Position numbers and translations under genes: made by a program
Part shown: positions 34,396-45,115 of the stretch, one piece after another
Layout of the letters: every line of letters starts with the position of its first letter
Position numbering within the stretch: the stretch's first letter is position 1
The notes under the pieces: model-generated
Databases searched by the model: none
Told to the model about the DNA's origin: nothing
What the model saw: only the letters and a program-made list of their open reading frames with translations
Assembly (NCBI GenBank): GCA_905183005.1
Contig: CAJJDO010000014.1
Location: 373,281-437,280, forward strand
Direction: 5' to 3'
Source: Paramecium pentaurelia
Lineage: Eukaryota > Ciliophora > Oligohymenophorea > Peniculida > Parameciidae
DNA length: 64,000 nucleotides

Positions 34396-35547
34396 TTTGT
34401 CTAGGTTTTCCTTTCCTTTATGATAATTTTCTATCACGAACTTATTCATTATCTAAAATCATTTATTTTTGAGTTTCTTCTTCTTTTAAATAAATTGGTT
34501 CTGTTTTAACAACTTCAACAATATAGGGTGAATGTTCTTCCTATTGTTCTTCATTAATTTGACTTTATATTTATGGTGTAGATTGTCTTGATTGCTAGAT
34601 TTCCTATATAATTTAATCTGCTAAGATGTCTAATTTAACATCTATAGATGGTATTTATGGTTCTTCTTTTTTTTAGTAGAATTCATTGTAGTCACTCATT
34701 TAAACTTCATAATTTTAAGGAAGCTTTATTGTATAAGTTTGTTATCTTATTCTATTGAAAATATCTTCATATTAATCAATCATTGTTTGCATCCTAATAA
34801 AATATATATATTTTTGGTACTTTAGGTCATAGTTGTATCTATCATCTTTAAGAAAAATTTCCATCTATTTAAGAAGTCTTTATTGAATTAATTCACTTGA
34901 TATAATTTATCTTGAGACAACCTTTCTATTACTAATTACAAGTATCTCTGTTGCTTTCATTGATTTATCTTACATAATAAGGATATTCTTTACACTCAGT
35001 ACGGATAGTATATTTATTAGAACATAGTGATTTATTAAGCTATTCTTCATTAGTAGTAGATTGAAATGATTCAAATTCATATAATGAAGAAGGTATTTTA
35101 CTACCGATCATATTAGTCTTTTAATTGTTTTTTTATAAGAATGCATCTACTTTCTTTTTGAAATCAGCAACCATTATTTTAGTTTACATTTCAGTGTATT
35201 TAGTTAGATTAGGCTCTTGATAACTAAATATCATTATATATAATTACTCTTAAGGTTTGCTCAATTCCTTAAATTCTTTTACATTGTATATAGTAGAATG
35301 ATGATAGAAGTTCTTACTATCCTCTCTTTTGTGTGACAACGCTTACTTAGAGATTAAATCAGCATGTATACCAGTTTCGGTTTTACTAAATTCTTCTGAG
35401 TTCTAGATGTAACCATTTCCTAAGAGAGACTAATCTATAATTCTCTCTGTACTTGAAAAATTGACTGCCTGTAGTATTAAGTGAGGGTAATCTAAAGTGC
35501 CGTTAAGGATTGATTCTCAAGTATTCTACGCTACATTGTTGACTCAT
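32980..35547 (-). CDS. Large Q-rich protein, unrecognised
   Basis: About 820 residues after splicing. Start 35547: MSQQ, a 19-nt intron, then QSILNGTLDYPHLILQAVNF and SSTERIIDQSLLGNGYIQN. This N-terminal third looks globular (KELSKPQEQLYIMIFSYQEP, MVADFKKKVDAFLQK, CSNKYTIRTECKEYPYYILV). A 28-nt intron near 34935-34965 leads to SSELIQQRLLKQMEIFLKDD and QTMIDQYEDIFNRIRQQTYT. The middle 350 residues are Q/N/K/E-rich with a polyglutamine run of about nine TAA codons (34367-34393). The C-terminus is ordered again (IINEKMKIFEQKLYQPSKDI, IWRHELLEVIPKLQNLNKQI) after a 22-nt intron. The last part is coiled-coil-like. No known domain. An alternative reading is two genes, with the second starting at 34792. 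Confidence 0.6.
34367..34393 (-). repeat. TAA trinucleotide run encoding polyglutamine
   Basis: About nine consecutive TTA on the plus strand, read as TAA (Gln) on the minus strand inside the Q-rich gene. Confidence 0.85.
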
Positions 35548-36218
35548 TTTATATATTTATTATAACTTTAATTACAATCATACTTTGAACCTAAAGATTT
35601 AAACTTAACTTAATCTATAAAATATTTAAGTTTTTAGACAAGTCAACATAAAATTTTATATTTATAACAAATAAAATGAGACTATAAATAGAATATTGTT
35701 TAAGTTTATTAAAATTGTTTTAATATGATTATGAAATAGTATATTTTATTGTTATCAACTTAAAATATTATTATATATAAAGTAATAGTTATTCTATCTT
35801 ATAATTATTGTATGATAGATAAATATTTGATTATTTATATAAATTTTAATAATTGTAAAACACTCTTATGATGATTGTATTATTTTTTTATTTTTATTCT
35901 TTTAAAAATCATCTAATTCAAGTAATAAATTATTATTCAAATATATAAGCATAAATTTTAATGAGTATATAGGTTATAAATAAAAACTATTAACTTAGAT
36001 CTTTTTTGATTTAATAATTATTATTAATATGTAGTCTTGCTGAAATATGATATAATTAATCTTTGAAATGTATTATAAATTTAAAGTTAATATATATTGA
36101 TTCATTTGTTTAATAGATTTATATCAACCTTATAGTTTCTAATTACATTTATAGTCTATGTGAGTTAATAAAGACTTTGATGAAGAATTGTTATCTCATA
36201 TTATTAATTAAAATTATT
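35548..36218. other. AT-rich divergent intergenic region
   Basis: About 670 nt, the longest clean gap in the window, between the Q-rich gene and FOPNL. Likely to hold both promoters; no motif stands out. A 14-codon in-frame extension of FOPNL (from ATG 36177) is at its right edge. Confidence 0.5.
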
Positions 36219-36765
36219 ATGACAACAATAAATGAAATGAAAGATGCTCTGAAAGAAACTCTAGAATCAAGAGGAGTTTTATCTCAATTAAGAGCTAGAA
36301 TAAGAGCAGAGATATTTAATGCTTTGAATGAAGACCCAGAAGATAAACCTAAGCTCTCTATGGGTATATTTGGATTTTGAATTAGAAAATATGATAATTA
36401 ATGATTTAATTAGAGAATACATGGAATATAATCATTATAGTTAAACTACAAGTGTTTTTAGTTCAGAAGCAGGAATGCCTTAAGAAATGCTTGATAGAGG
36501 ATTCATTACAAAAAAATTGAAAATTGTAGAAGATAATAATTCTAAATAAACTCCTCTATTATATGGTTAATATATTATTTAATATTGAATAGGTCTTGTA
36601 TTTGGAATGAAGAAGGTGATAAATAATTAAGAAGTTCAAAATGAACCATAAACAGGACCAAAATATAGAAATGTTTATCCTGAATCTGGTTAAGTAGTTG
36701 AATCTAATAATGAATATGAGTTTTAAGGAGGAAGGAGAAACATTTCTGATTAAATTTTTAAATGA
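36219..36765 (+). CDS. FOPNL: FOPNL/FOR20 (CEP20) LisH centriolar/basal body protein
   Basis: Needed for basal body docking and ciliogenesis in Paramecium and human cells (established for FOR20). MTTINEMKDALKETLESRGV, LSQLRARIRAEIFNALNEDP and EDKPKLSM match FOR20 (LKDTLEKKGVLGHLKARIRAEVFNALDDD). After a 22-nt intron (36364-36385) comes the LisH part, NMIINDLIREYMEYNHYSQT with TSVFSSEAGMPQEMLDRGFI. After the second intron (36566-36592, 27 nt), LLYGLVFGMKKV follows and then a Q/N-rich tail ending SDQIFK. The start at 36219 was preferred to the in-frame ATG 36177 because conservation begins at MTTIN. PPP2R3C follows 51 nt downstream on the same strand. Confidence 0.93.
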
Positions 36766-36816
36766 ATACCTCAATAAATAATAAATTATTATTTTTAACT
36801 AAAAATTCAAATAAAT

Positions 36817-38296
36817 ATGTCTAAGAAGGGTATTGATTGGGTGAGTACTTTGAAAAAGTTTGTTGATTCTAAACAATAAAGAACTGCATAAGAAATAGAT
36901 GATGAAACTGATCAATTGTTTCTTGATTATATTGAATAAGCAAGAAAGAAAGTATATTTAACAGTCTAATTTAATAGGAATAAGAAGAAGATCCAAGTTA
37001 TAAAAAAATACCTAAATTTTTCTAAAAGGCCTCAGTTACAAATGAAAATTAATTAAGTTTCAGAGTGAGATAAGAAGCAAGAACAAGATTTTTGAATCAT
37101 AAAACTGGTGAAATATTAGATAAAGAAGATTTAGAAAAATTATGGACAGAACTTAAAAATAATATATCACCACCAGATGATAAGAAAGAAAGAATTAATT
37201 ATAATTCATTTTTAACAATTGCTTCATTATTACCTATTAAATGTAGACATTTTTTTAGTGCATCCACTTTTTTAAAATTTGACAGAGATGAATATGGAAG
37301 AATAGATATTGTTGCATTCTTTCATTCAATAGTTAGGAAAGTCAATCTATTTTAAACTAGAATATAAATAAGTTTGTATGATTCAATTGGGTATATATTA
37401 TTATATAATATTTTCTAGAAATGGATATTTACGAGAAAAAGACTTAGAGAATTACATCTTTGAATTAATACCTACATTTCCTTAGTTAGAGAAATTAGAT
37501 GTAAAATAAATTGTTATTTTTTAATTTAGTAAAACTTTTATCCTTTTTATGTTATTACAGCTGTCAGAAAGTTCTTTTTCTTTTTGGATTCTAAAAGAAC
37601 AGGAAGAATATATATTAAAGATATGTTAACATCCCCAATCTTAGCTGAATTATATGAATTAAGATAAGAAAAGTTAACCTTAGAAGAATTAGGTTAGAAT
37701 TGGTTTTCAAAATAATCTGCCTTAAAAGTTTATGAGAGATATCTGAAATTGGATAATGATCATAATGGTTTATTATCAAAATAAGAATTATCTAAGTATT
37801 CATGGGGATTAACAGATATATTTATTGATAGAGTATTTGAAGAATATTAAACATTCGAAGGAGAAATGGATTATAAAACATTTTTAGGTATTAATAATAT
37901 TTATAAATATAGATTTTGTACTTGCAATGGAAAATAAAAAAAGTCAATAAGCAATATAGTATTTCTGGAGAATATTAAATGTTTATCATAAACCAGCTAT
38001 TGATTCTTTTGTTATCAACATGTTTTTTAGGCCAATTATTTAAAAATTGGAGCATAAAGTAGACATTTAAAATACTATTTAAGGATAAATTTGGTTTTAA
38101 TGTTGAAGATGTTAAAGATGAAATATTCGATATGGCTAAACCAGCAATATCAACTGCAATCACTTTGACTGATTTATAAAATTGTGGTTAAGGAGATATA
38201 ATTATTAGTATGTTAATAGATGCTAAAGCATTTTATGAATATGACCAAAGAGAAAGTGGTTAATTACTTGAAGTTGAAGATTATGAAGAATTTTGA
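36817..38296 (+). CDS. PPP2R3C: PP2A regulatory subunit B'' gamma (PPP2R3C / TON2-FASS family)
   Basis: Directs protein phosphatase 2A to centrosomes or cortical microtubule sites. Long stretches match the family: RTRFLNHKTGEILDKEDLEK, AFFHSIVRKVNLFQTRIQIS, DLENYIFELIPTFPQLEKLD, VRKFFFFLDSKRTGRI, WFSKQSALKVYERYLKLDND, HNGLLSKQELSKYSW (EF-hand), IDRVFEEYQTFEGEMDYKTF and GFNVEDVKDEIFDMAKP. The last EF-hand-like region ends AKAFYEYDQRESGQLLEVED. Start at 36817 (MSKKGIDWVSTLKKFVDS). The first intron is at 36952-36977 (26 nt), and several others follow around 37380-37410, 37500-37560, 37880-37910 and 37970-38090. About 440 residues, as in animals and plants. It is directly downstream of FOPNL. Confidence 0.93.
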
Positions 38297-38669
38297 TTAT
38301 TTATTTATTAGATAATTTTAATTCAAATCAATTTTTAATTTTTTATAATTAATTTATAAAATTAATATATTATAATTAATTAGTTATTCCTTAATGATAT
38401 ATTATATAATAGAATCATTTTGGTTATTAATTTAAATATTTTTTGTAAGAATTTCTGAATATCATAGACTTGTTTAATAATATTAGTATGAATAATTTAA
38501 TCATTAATCTTTTAAAATTTATGATTTATAATAAGAAGAGTTAATAATAAAAATAGTGAGATAACTAAATAATATAAAGGAATAAGTTGCGATAATGAAT
38601 TATTAACTAAAATATATTCATTATTTTTTTATTAAAAATTAGATTACGTATATTAATATTAATAATTTA
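38297..38669. other. AT-rich intergenic region
   Basis: About 370 nt, no gene or structure seen. Confidence 0.5.
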
Positions 38670-38909
38670 ATGGATACAAAAAACTATAGTATAATGAAAG
38701 GTTCAAAAAACGGATTAGTAATTCAAAGATAAGATAAATTTAGAACTAATATAACAAAAGGATCAAAAAAACATAGAATTTCTTTTATTGATGAGATTGA
38801 TAAATAGCACTCTCTTGTTTAAGTTCATGAAGTAGAAAATTGGAAAAATTATAATGTTGAATCACCTGTTCAAGAAGTAAAATAATCATGCGGATGTATA
38901 ATCATTTGA
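38670..38909 (+). CDS. Small protein with RVxF-type PP1 motif and C-terminal CaaX-like end
   Basis: A continuous 79-codon frame: MDTKNYSIMKGSKNGLVIQR, KGSKKHRISFIDEIDKQHSL, VQVHEVENWKNYNVE, ending SCGCIII. RISF fits the (R/K)(V/I)x(F/W) docking motif for protein phosphatase 1. The surrounding block (ISFIDEIDKQ...LVQVHEVENWKNYN) resembles a short block I recall from many small ciliate proteins. The last four residues, CIII, fit a CaaX prenylation box with a second cysteine at -6. Together these suggest a membrane-tethered PP1 regulator. That is inference from motifs only. Confidence 0.6.
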
Positions 38910-39389
38910 AGTTATATCATAAATTCACTTCTACATTTCTCATTAAACCTAATTATTGTAACAAAGTTATTATTAAGTATTGCTATCTAAATTGGAAATT
39001 ATTCTATATCAAATGAATGAATAATCAGAGCATTCATAAAATATAAATAAAGATTTTTATCAATAACAATAATCCTTTTAGTTTTAGTTTAAAAAAATAT
39101 TATTTATACATAAAATTAATTTTTATTAGAACTTTAGTTATTTATATATATAAAATGGTTTAGTTTTTTATTATTCTAAGAATTTGTAATTAATATAAAT
39201 ATCAGAAAATATGTTTAAAAATTAAAAGAATTAAGTTTAATTATATAATATAAGAATTCTATAATATAAATAATGTATTTATGAAATCCGATATATTATG
39301 TATTAAATATATTTATACTTCTGTTTTCATATCAAATTAATTATTATTACTCATTAATATTTACTTAAACAAAACAAATTATAATATAA
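38910..39389. other. AT-rich intergenic region
   Basis: About 480 nt upstream of the CDKL gene. No coherent frame or RNA is visible. Confidence 0.5.
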
Positions 39390-40946
39390 ATGAATAAATA
39401 TGAAGTTTTAGGAGTAGTGGGAGAAGGGGCTTATGGAGTAGTATTGAAATGTAAAAATAAAGAAACAAATGAGATTGGTAGATGTGTATATTTAATTAAT
39501 AGTGGCAATAAAAAAATTTAAGGAAACAGAAGATAATGAAATTGTTAAGAAGAGCATATAAAGAGAAGTAAAAGTACTAAGATTGTTGAGACATCTCAAT
39601 ATTGTAGAATTAAAGGAAGCTTTTAAAAGGTTTAGAGTTAAGGTTATTTTATTTAGAAAGGGAAGAATTTATTTAGTATTTGAGTATGTGGAGAGAAATT
39701 TATTAGAAGTATTGGAGACTTCACCTAATGGTTTAGAAGTATATATATTAGATTAATTATAGCCTTTATATATAAAAAAAACAATCTTCTAACTTCTGAA
39801 AGCCATCTATTGTTGTCATTAACATGATATAGTTCATAGAGATATAAAACCAGAGAATTTACTTATAAGTAATACAAATGTTTTGAAGTTATGTGATTTT
39901 GGATTTGCCAGAGTAAAAATTAATATCAATATTAAGTCATTAACAGCATAAACTTAGGATCTTACTGATTATGTAGCAACTAGATGGTATAGAGCACCAG
40001 AATTATTACTAAGTTATTCTAATTATGATAAAGGTGTTGATATGTGGTAATAATTATTATAATTAAAGGGCAATTGGATGTTTATTATGTGAATTAACTG
40101 ATGGTAATCCATTATTTCCTGGAGAGAATGAGATGGATCAACTATATTTAATATAAAAAATGCTTGGTCCTTTGACTCCTAGTCAATAAGAAACATTTTC
40201 AAAAAACCCTAGATTTTTAGGTATGAAATTTCCAGAAATTTCAAAACCTGAAACATTAGAATAAAGGTTATTATTATATTAATTAATTTAATAGATATTT
40301 ATGTAAATTACCTAAAAGAGCAATCAATTTCGTAAAAGGATTGTTAAAAATGGAACCATCTGAGCGTTTAACTTGTAGACAAGCATTAAAACATTAATAT
40401 TTTGAAGATTTGCCAGAAGCTATTGAATTCATGAAAGAATTAGATTTGTAAATAGAATAAGAGAAAAGATAAGTAAGTGCTGGAGTAAATAGAACAGCTT
40501 AATCACCAACCAGTTAATAAAATGTTATAAGAACTAAAGTATAATTAGATAAATATTGAAATAGACATCATTTAAAGTACCTAATTATTTGGGATAATAA
40601 TTAAATATGTAAAATACAGCTTATGCTTATAATATATAGTAATAAGATTAAGGATAGTAATAATAAACTTAATAAACTTAATAATAAAGTATGAAGAAAA
40701 CGGTATTATATTTAGTTTAAGTGTTAGTAGTCGATTGACAAATTGATACCATAATATAAAGATACAAAAGTAGGTTTTGTTTCAGATACAAATAAAATTA
40801 AAATTTCAGGTTCTTAATTTAGTCAATAATAATTTGCTATAGCTAAACAACCCTAATCAATTAAGATTTAAAATTTAAATATCATTTACAATTCAAACAC
40901 TTTTAACTCTTCTCAAAAAAAAGGAGGTGCATAAACTAAAAAATGA
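39390..40946 (+). CDS. Cyclin-dependent kinase-like (CDKL5-type) kinase
   Basis: CMGC kinase of the CDKL family, which controls ciliary length and microtubule proteins. MNKYEVLGVVGEGAYGVVLK matches CDKL5 nearly residue for residue. Further motifs are VAIKKFKETEDNEIVK, LRHLNIVELKEAFKR, YLVFEYVERNLLEVLE, HDIVHRDIKPENLLIS, KLCDFGFAR and the activation loop TDYVATRWYRAPELLL. The TDY is a MAPK-like dual phosphorylation site, TEY in CDKL5. VDMW(S)...GCLLCELTDGNPLFPGEN and MDQLYLIQKMLGPLTPSQQE follow. Six or more introns of about 24-26 nt interrupt the domain. The C-terminal ~160 residues are Q/S-rich (a run rich in TAA/TAG around 40630-40690). Stop TGA 40944-40946, 39 nt before the proteasome gene. 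Confidence 0.93.
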
Positions 40947-40985
40947 TTATTATTTAATTTTTGAGATTAGGATAATTTAATTAAA

Positions 40986-41771
40986 ATGAGTAGAGGAAGC
41001 CAAGGTCATGAATTCTATATTACACTCTTTTCACCAGAAGGTAGATTATACTAGGTTGAATATGCCTTCAAAGCAGTGAAAACAAGTGGATTGACATCAA
41101 TAGGAGTCAAAGGCACTGATACAGTTTGTTTGATTACAGAAAAAAGAGTGCCAGATAAATTAATTGACGAGAAATCTGTCACAAATCTATATAATGTATC
41201 AGAAAAAATTGGCGCCTTAACAACAGGCATTCCATCAGATGCTAGAGCTCTAGTTACAAGAATGAGATATGAAGCAGGAGAATTTAGATTAAAAAATGGT
41301 ATTATTATTATAAATACTTTTAGGTTACTATTGTCCAGTTGATGTATTATCAAAGAGAATGGCTGATTTAGCATAAACTAATACTCAATATTATTAAATG
41401 AGATCATATGGTGTTGAGACTATTTTATGTTAATATGATGATGAATTAGGTCCATTATTATATAAACTTGATCCATCAGGACATTATAGTGGATATAAGG
41501 CAACTGCAAGTGGAGTAAAAGAATAAGAGTCAATCAACTATTTAGAAAAATAAATAAAAAAAAAGGCAGATTTAAATTATGATGAAACCATTATGCTTGC
41601 TATATAAACATTATAAAATGTAAACTTTATTTTATATCATAGGTAATTTCATAAGACTTTAAGCCAACTGACATTGAAGTAGGTATTGTGACTAAATAAG
41701 ATAAGAAGTTCCATAAATTAACAAATGAACAAGTTGATCATTATTTGAATTTAATAGCAAATAGAGATTGA
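40986..41771 (+). CDS. PSMA6: 20S proteasome subunit alpha 6 (PSMA6)
   Basis: MSRGSQGHEFYITLFSPEGR then LYQVEYAFKAVKTSGLTSIG is the alpha-subunit N-terminal helix signature with the PSMA6-specific MSRGS start. Further matches are VPDKLIDEKSVTNLYNVSEK, TGIPSDARALVTRMRYEAGE, PVDVLSKRMADLAQTNTQYY, YKLDPSGHYSGYKATASGVK and FKPTDIEVGIVT. Alpha subunits form the outer rings and gate of the core particle and have no active site. Two introns, at about 41299-41326 (after RLKN) and 41619-41642, were removed. About 244 residues, the usual size. Codon use is more G/C-rich than neighbours at the start, consistent with good expression. Confidence 0.95.
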
Positions 41772-41812
41772 ACAAAATCTATTAAATAGTATTCCATAAA
41801 TTAATATATTAA

Positions 41813-43611
41813 TGTTTATAAGTCATTATCAAAAAAATTCATAGTATTTCTAATTTCAAAATTATTCCATTTGTAAATTTTACTATATTCAAAATTATTG
41901 ATAGTCTCTTATTATCAAAATTTAATATAATAGAAAGGTCTTCTAAAAATTTATTACTCTTTCTTAAAGGAGTATATATTTCTCATCTAATATCTACTTT
42001 ACTAATCTTTATTAAGTAATTATATCATTCTTTATTAAAGTATATCTATAAAACATCTTTTAATTTGAATCGGAAGAATAACTTAGATATTTAAATGAAG
42101 CTGATTTTTATAATTTAAATCATTTGGAATATTCTTATTTAGTTAAAAAGGCTTCGTAATTATTCCAGAGTAAAAGATAATGATAAAAATTTGGATATCA
42201 TAAATAATTTACATATTTTTATGATCGATTATCTTAGAAGAGAAGAGTATATTGAACCTGGATGTAAGTTTAAATTATAGTTAGCCGATAAAATTATTAT
42301 AGGGAATAGAATACATAGGAAGATATTTGAGAAAATTAAGATGCATCCATTAGAATAACAATGTTTAAAAAATTTTAAACTAATTTTATCTTAAATGCCT
42401 CCCTTGCGTTTACCAAAATAGTAAATAATTATATTTAATATTATACTAGTTGGCAGGATTCTGACTATTTAAGGGTTTTGGCTTTCCATGATTATGATAT
42501 TGTTAAATCTGCCTAGGTTGAAAAATTAGATTATATGTTAGGGATTAGTAGTACATCTAAGTTGGATACATAAAATTGATTTATCAATTAGACCAAATGA
42601 ATTACTTGTAAATCTCATTTACATTAAATAGCTTAATGGAGTTTTGTACGTAAATGGATTTGATAGAGTCTTTAGACCAGTAATAATTATTAATTTACAA
42701 AAAGCATTAGAAGTATTATTAATAATAATAAATACTTAGTACACTCTCCCTTTATTTTAATAAGCTTTTGACTTTCTCCTTTGCTTAATAATTAGAGATG
42801 TTTTAATTTCTTATTATATTGAATCAGTTGTAATTATAATTGATATTAATACTCATCCTCATAAAATTTCAAAGAGTTTTTCAGCAGAATTATTGAATTA
42901 TATTAAAAGTTGTCAGCTTAACTTTTATGGAAGAATACATAAAGTATTTATTTTACACGAGATCAATTAAGAAATATTTTATCCTTTGTTAAAAATATTA
43001 AAGCCTGAGTTTGAAGAGAAAATGATAATTTTAGAAAAGATAAATATCATTTAATTATAAAAATAGATAGATCCAAAATATCTAGAATAAAAATTTCTAG
43101 GATATTCTCAAAATTTATATAATAATTTTTGGTAATTCATTAATTAATTTTTAGGCCACCAAAAAATCCAACAAAAAGAGTAGAAAATAATTTCTTATAA
43201 ATTTAAATTGATGATAATCAATCTAAATCTAATCATATTTTATCTATATATAAAAATGAGAGCATTTAAAGCAGTTAATTTACACTGTAAGTTTAAAATG
43301 AAGAAAATGAAATTATCTTTTCTGAAATTCATCAAATTTTAAATGATGAGTCATTTCAAGGTTTTCCTGAATATGTAAGTATATGTATAAATTAGTGTCC
43401 TGATTCAATTTTATTTGCTGAAAATTCAGTATAAATTTCAATGGAGTGTGTTTTGTAAGAGCTTACTAATTCACAATTTTCAGAAGTAAAAGGATTTAAT
43501 AATATTTAAAATGATTATGATAGCTAAAGGTATATAGAATAACATGTAAATACAGAATAATAAACTTGTAAAGTAAATATTAAACCTAGTTGTAATTGTT
43601 TAATAATGTGA
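41813..43611 (+). CDS. Sec14/CRAL-TRIO lipid-transfer-like protein with CaaX end; start uncertain
   Basis: The N-terminal part looks like a PH-type beta domain (KVFQKFITLSQRSIYFSSNI, then FESEEQLRYLNEADFYNLNH). The Sec14 module has the N-terminal helical block SDYLRVLAFHDYDIVKSAQV, the core VVIIIDINTHPHKISKSFSA, FYGRIHKVFILHEINQEIFY, PLLKILKPEFEEKMIIL and QIDPKYLEQKFLGY. The final segment is acidic and ends KPSCNCLIM; CLIM is a plausible farnesylation CaaX box. Many introns of 21-29 nt are needed (for example about 42421-42449 and 43131-43153), so exon borders are approximate, and the ATG at 41813 is a guess. The family binds phosphoinositides or other lipids in exchange between membranes; prenylation would anchor it. 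Confidence 0.7.
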
Positions 43612-44111
43612 TTTTATATTTAATTTTAATTTTATTGAACAAAAATTTAAATTAAAAACTTAATAGTAAATGAGAATTACTTTAATATTCGCATTTTAAA
43701 TAACTAATTATTCTACCCACTAATTGATGCTTTATTTTAAATAATAAAATTAATATTATTCTAATACTTTAGACAATAACACTTATGTATATTCTTCAAG
43801 ATTATTAATATTATTTAAATGTTTTATCATACATTATTAAATAATTTATGAGTATATCTTACTTAATTTATATTCTAATAATAAATAAATTAACTAATTA
43901 TATTTATTAGTTTATTAAAATTATCTAGATGTAATTAACTAATTAATATAAATCACTATACATATCTTTATATTTTATCATACTTTTAATCTTCGATTTC
44001 ATAAAATGAGACACTTCCATACTTGTACTTTATAATTATTTAGAAAATTGAAATATAGAGACAAATTTAACTTTCAATTAACAATAATAACTAAATATTC
44101 ATTTTTATTTC
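43612..44111. other. AT-rich intergenic region
   Basis: About 500 nt of A/T-rich DNA with no supported feature. Confidence 0.5.
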
Positions 44112-45095
44112 ATGAATAAAAAAATTTTAATTGTTATTAGAAGCCTTATTGCTATTTGTGGAGTTTATGCTTCACGAAAATTCATAAGAAAATTCTAAAG
44201 ATATATGGATTTAGTATTTTATGGAAGAGCAAATACATTTCCTCTCACTTTGAGTGAATCAAAAGAATATTTATTAGAAAATCCTTAAACAAAATATATA
44301 TTCTTAACTGGACATATTCTCCCAGTAGATTAAGAATAGACAAGATTTCTTAAACTTTAGTGTGGTATTAAAGATAAATTGGAATTTAAAGTAAATGAAT
44401 TTTAATTGCTAGATGTTTAACATAAGTATAATTATAAAATATCAAAAAGCGAAAGAAAGAATATTAAAATAAATAAAGACAGCATATTACTACCTGAAAT
44501 ATTTGATTATACAAAATCTTATTTATATTAGAAAGAGAGTACTTCATTTTTTAAAAAAGTAAATTGATTTCAAATTTAGATAATAAACTAAATACCTTTC
44601 CTTAATAGAAAATCTAGAATAGTTGAAACTCATAAAGGAGCTTAATTTGGATAATTCACAACTATGTTATGTGAAAAAAACGGAGATAATTTAAATCTAT
44701 TGTACCTCTCCAATTATAATTATAACAAAATATAAAATCAGATTCACAAAGAGATCTTTAATATTGTTACAACAACATCATTATTATTTACTCTTGTAAG
44801 TGTATCATAATTGATCTATTTTTTTATTAAATAGTGGTAAAATAAACAAAATGAAAATATAAATATAGATCCACCAGCTCCACCACTATTTAAGAATTCT
44901 ATAAGTGTGTTACTAAACAGCTAAAATGATTAAGATATATGTGTAATATGTCTAACAAAAACAAGAAGCATAATATTAGAACCTTGTTTACATTTTATAT
45001 TATGTTAAGATTGTGTGAATCACTTAGATAAAGAAATTTGTCCATTTTGTAGAATAAAAATAGAAAAAAAAATAAAGGTTCTATATTAATAATGA
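44112..45095 (+). CDS. MUL1/MAPL-like membrane RING ubiquitin ligase
   Basis: An N-terminal membrane anchor (KKILIVIRSLIAICGVYASR) is followed by a region of about 200 residues in the position of the GIDE/BAM domain of MUL1 (TKYIFLTGHILPVDQEQTRF). A second membrane helix (IVTTTSLLFTLVSVSQLIYF) leads to a proline-rich linker and a C-terminal C3HC4 RING: ICVICLTKTRSIILEPCLHF, ILCQDCVNHLDKEICPFCRI. Two helices around a lumenal/intermembrane domain with a terminal RING is the arrangement of mitochondrial/peroxisomal MUL1. One 21-nt intron follows FFKK. Stop TGA 45093-45095, 20 nt from the stop of the convergent gene. Confidence 0.75.
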
Positions 45096-45115
45096 CAAAT
45101 ATATATATATTAAAA

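Noticed and set aside
34792..35547. Separate gene upstream of the Q-rich gene, with its own stop near 34905
   Set aside because: A 28-nt intron joins the frames cleanly, and coding-like sequence continues upstream of the ATG at 34792; one gene is the simpler model, though not proven.
41051..41374. 107-residue minus-strand ORF
   Set aside because: Antisense shadow of the proteasome alpha 6 gene on the plus strand, whose motifs are unmistakable.
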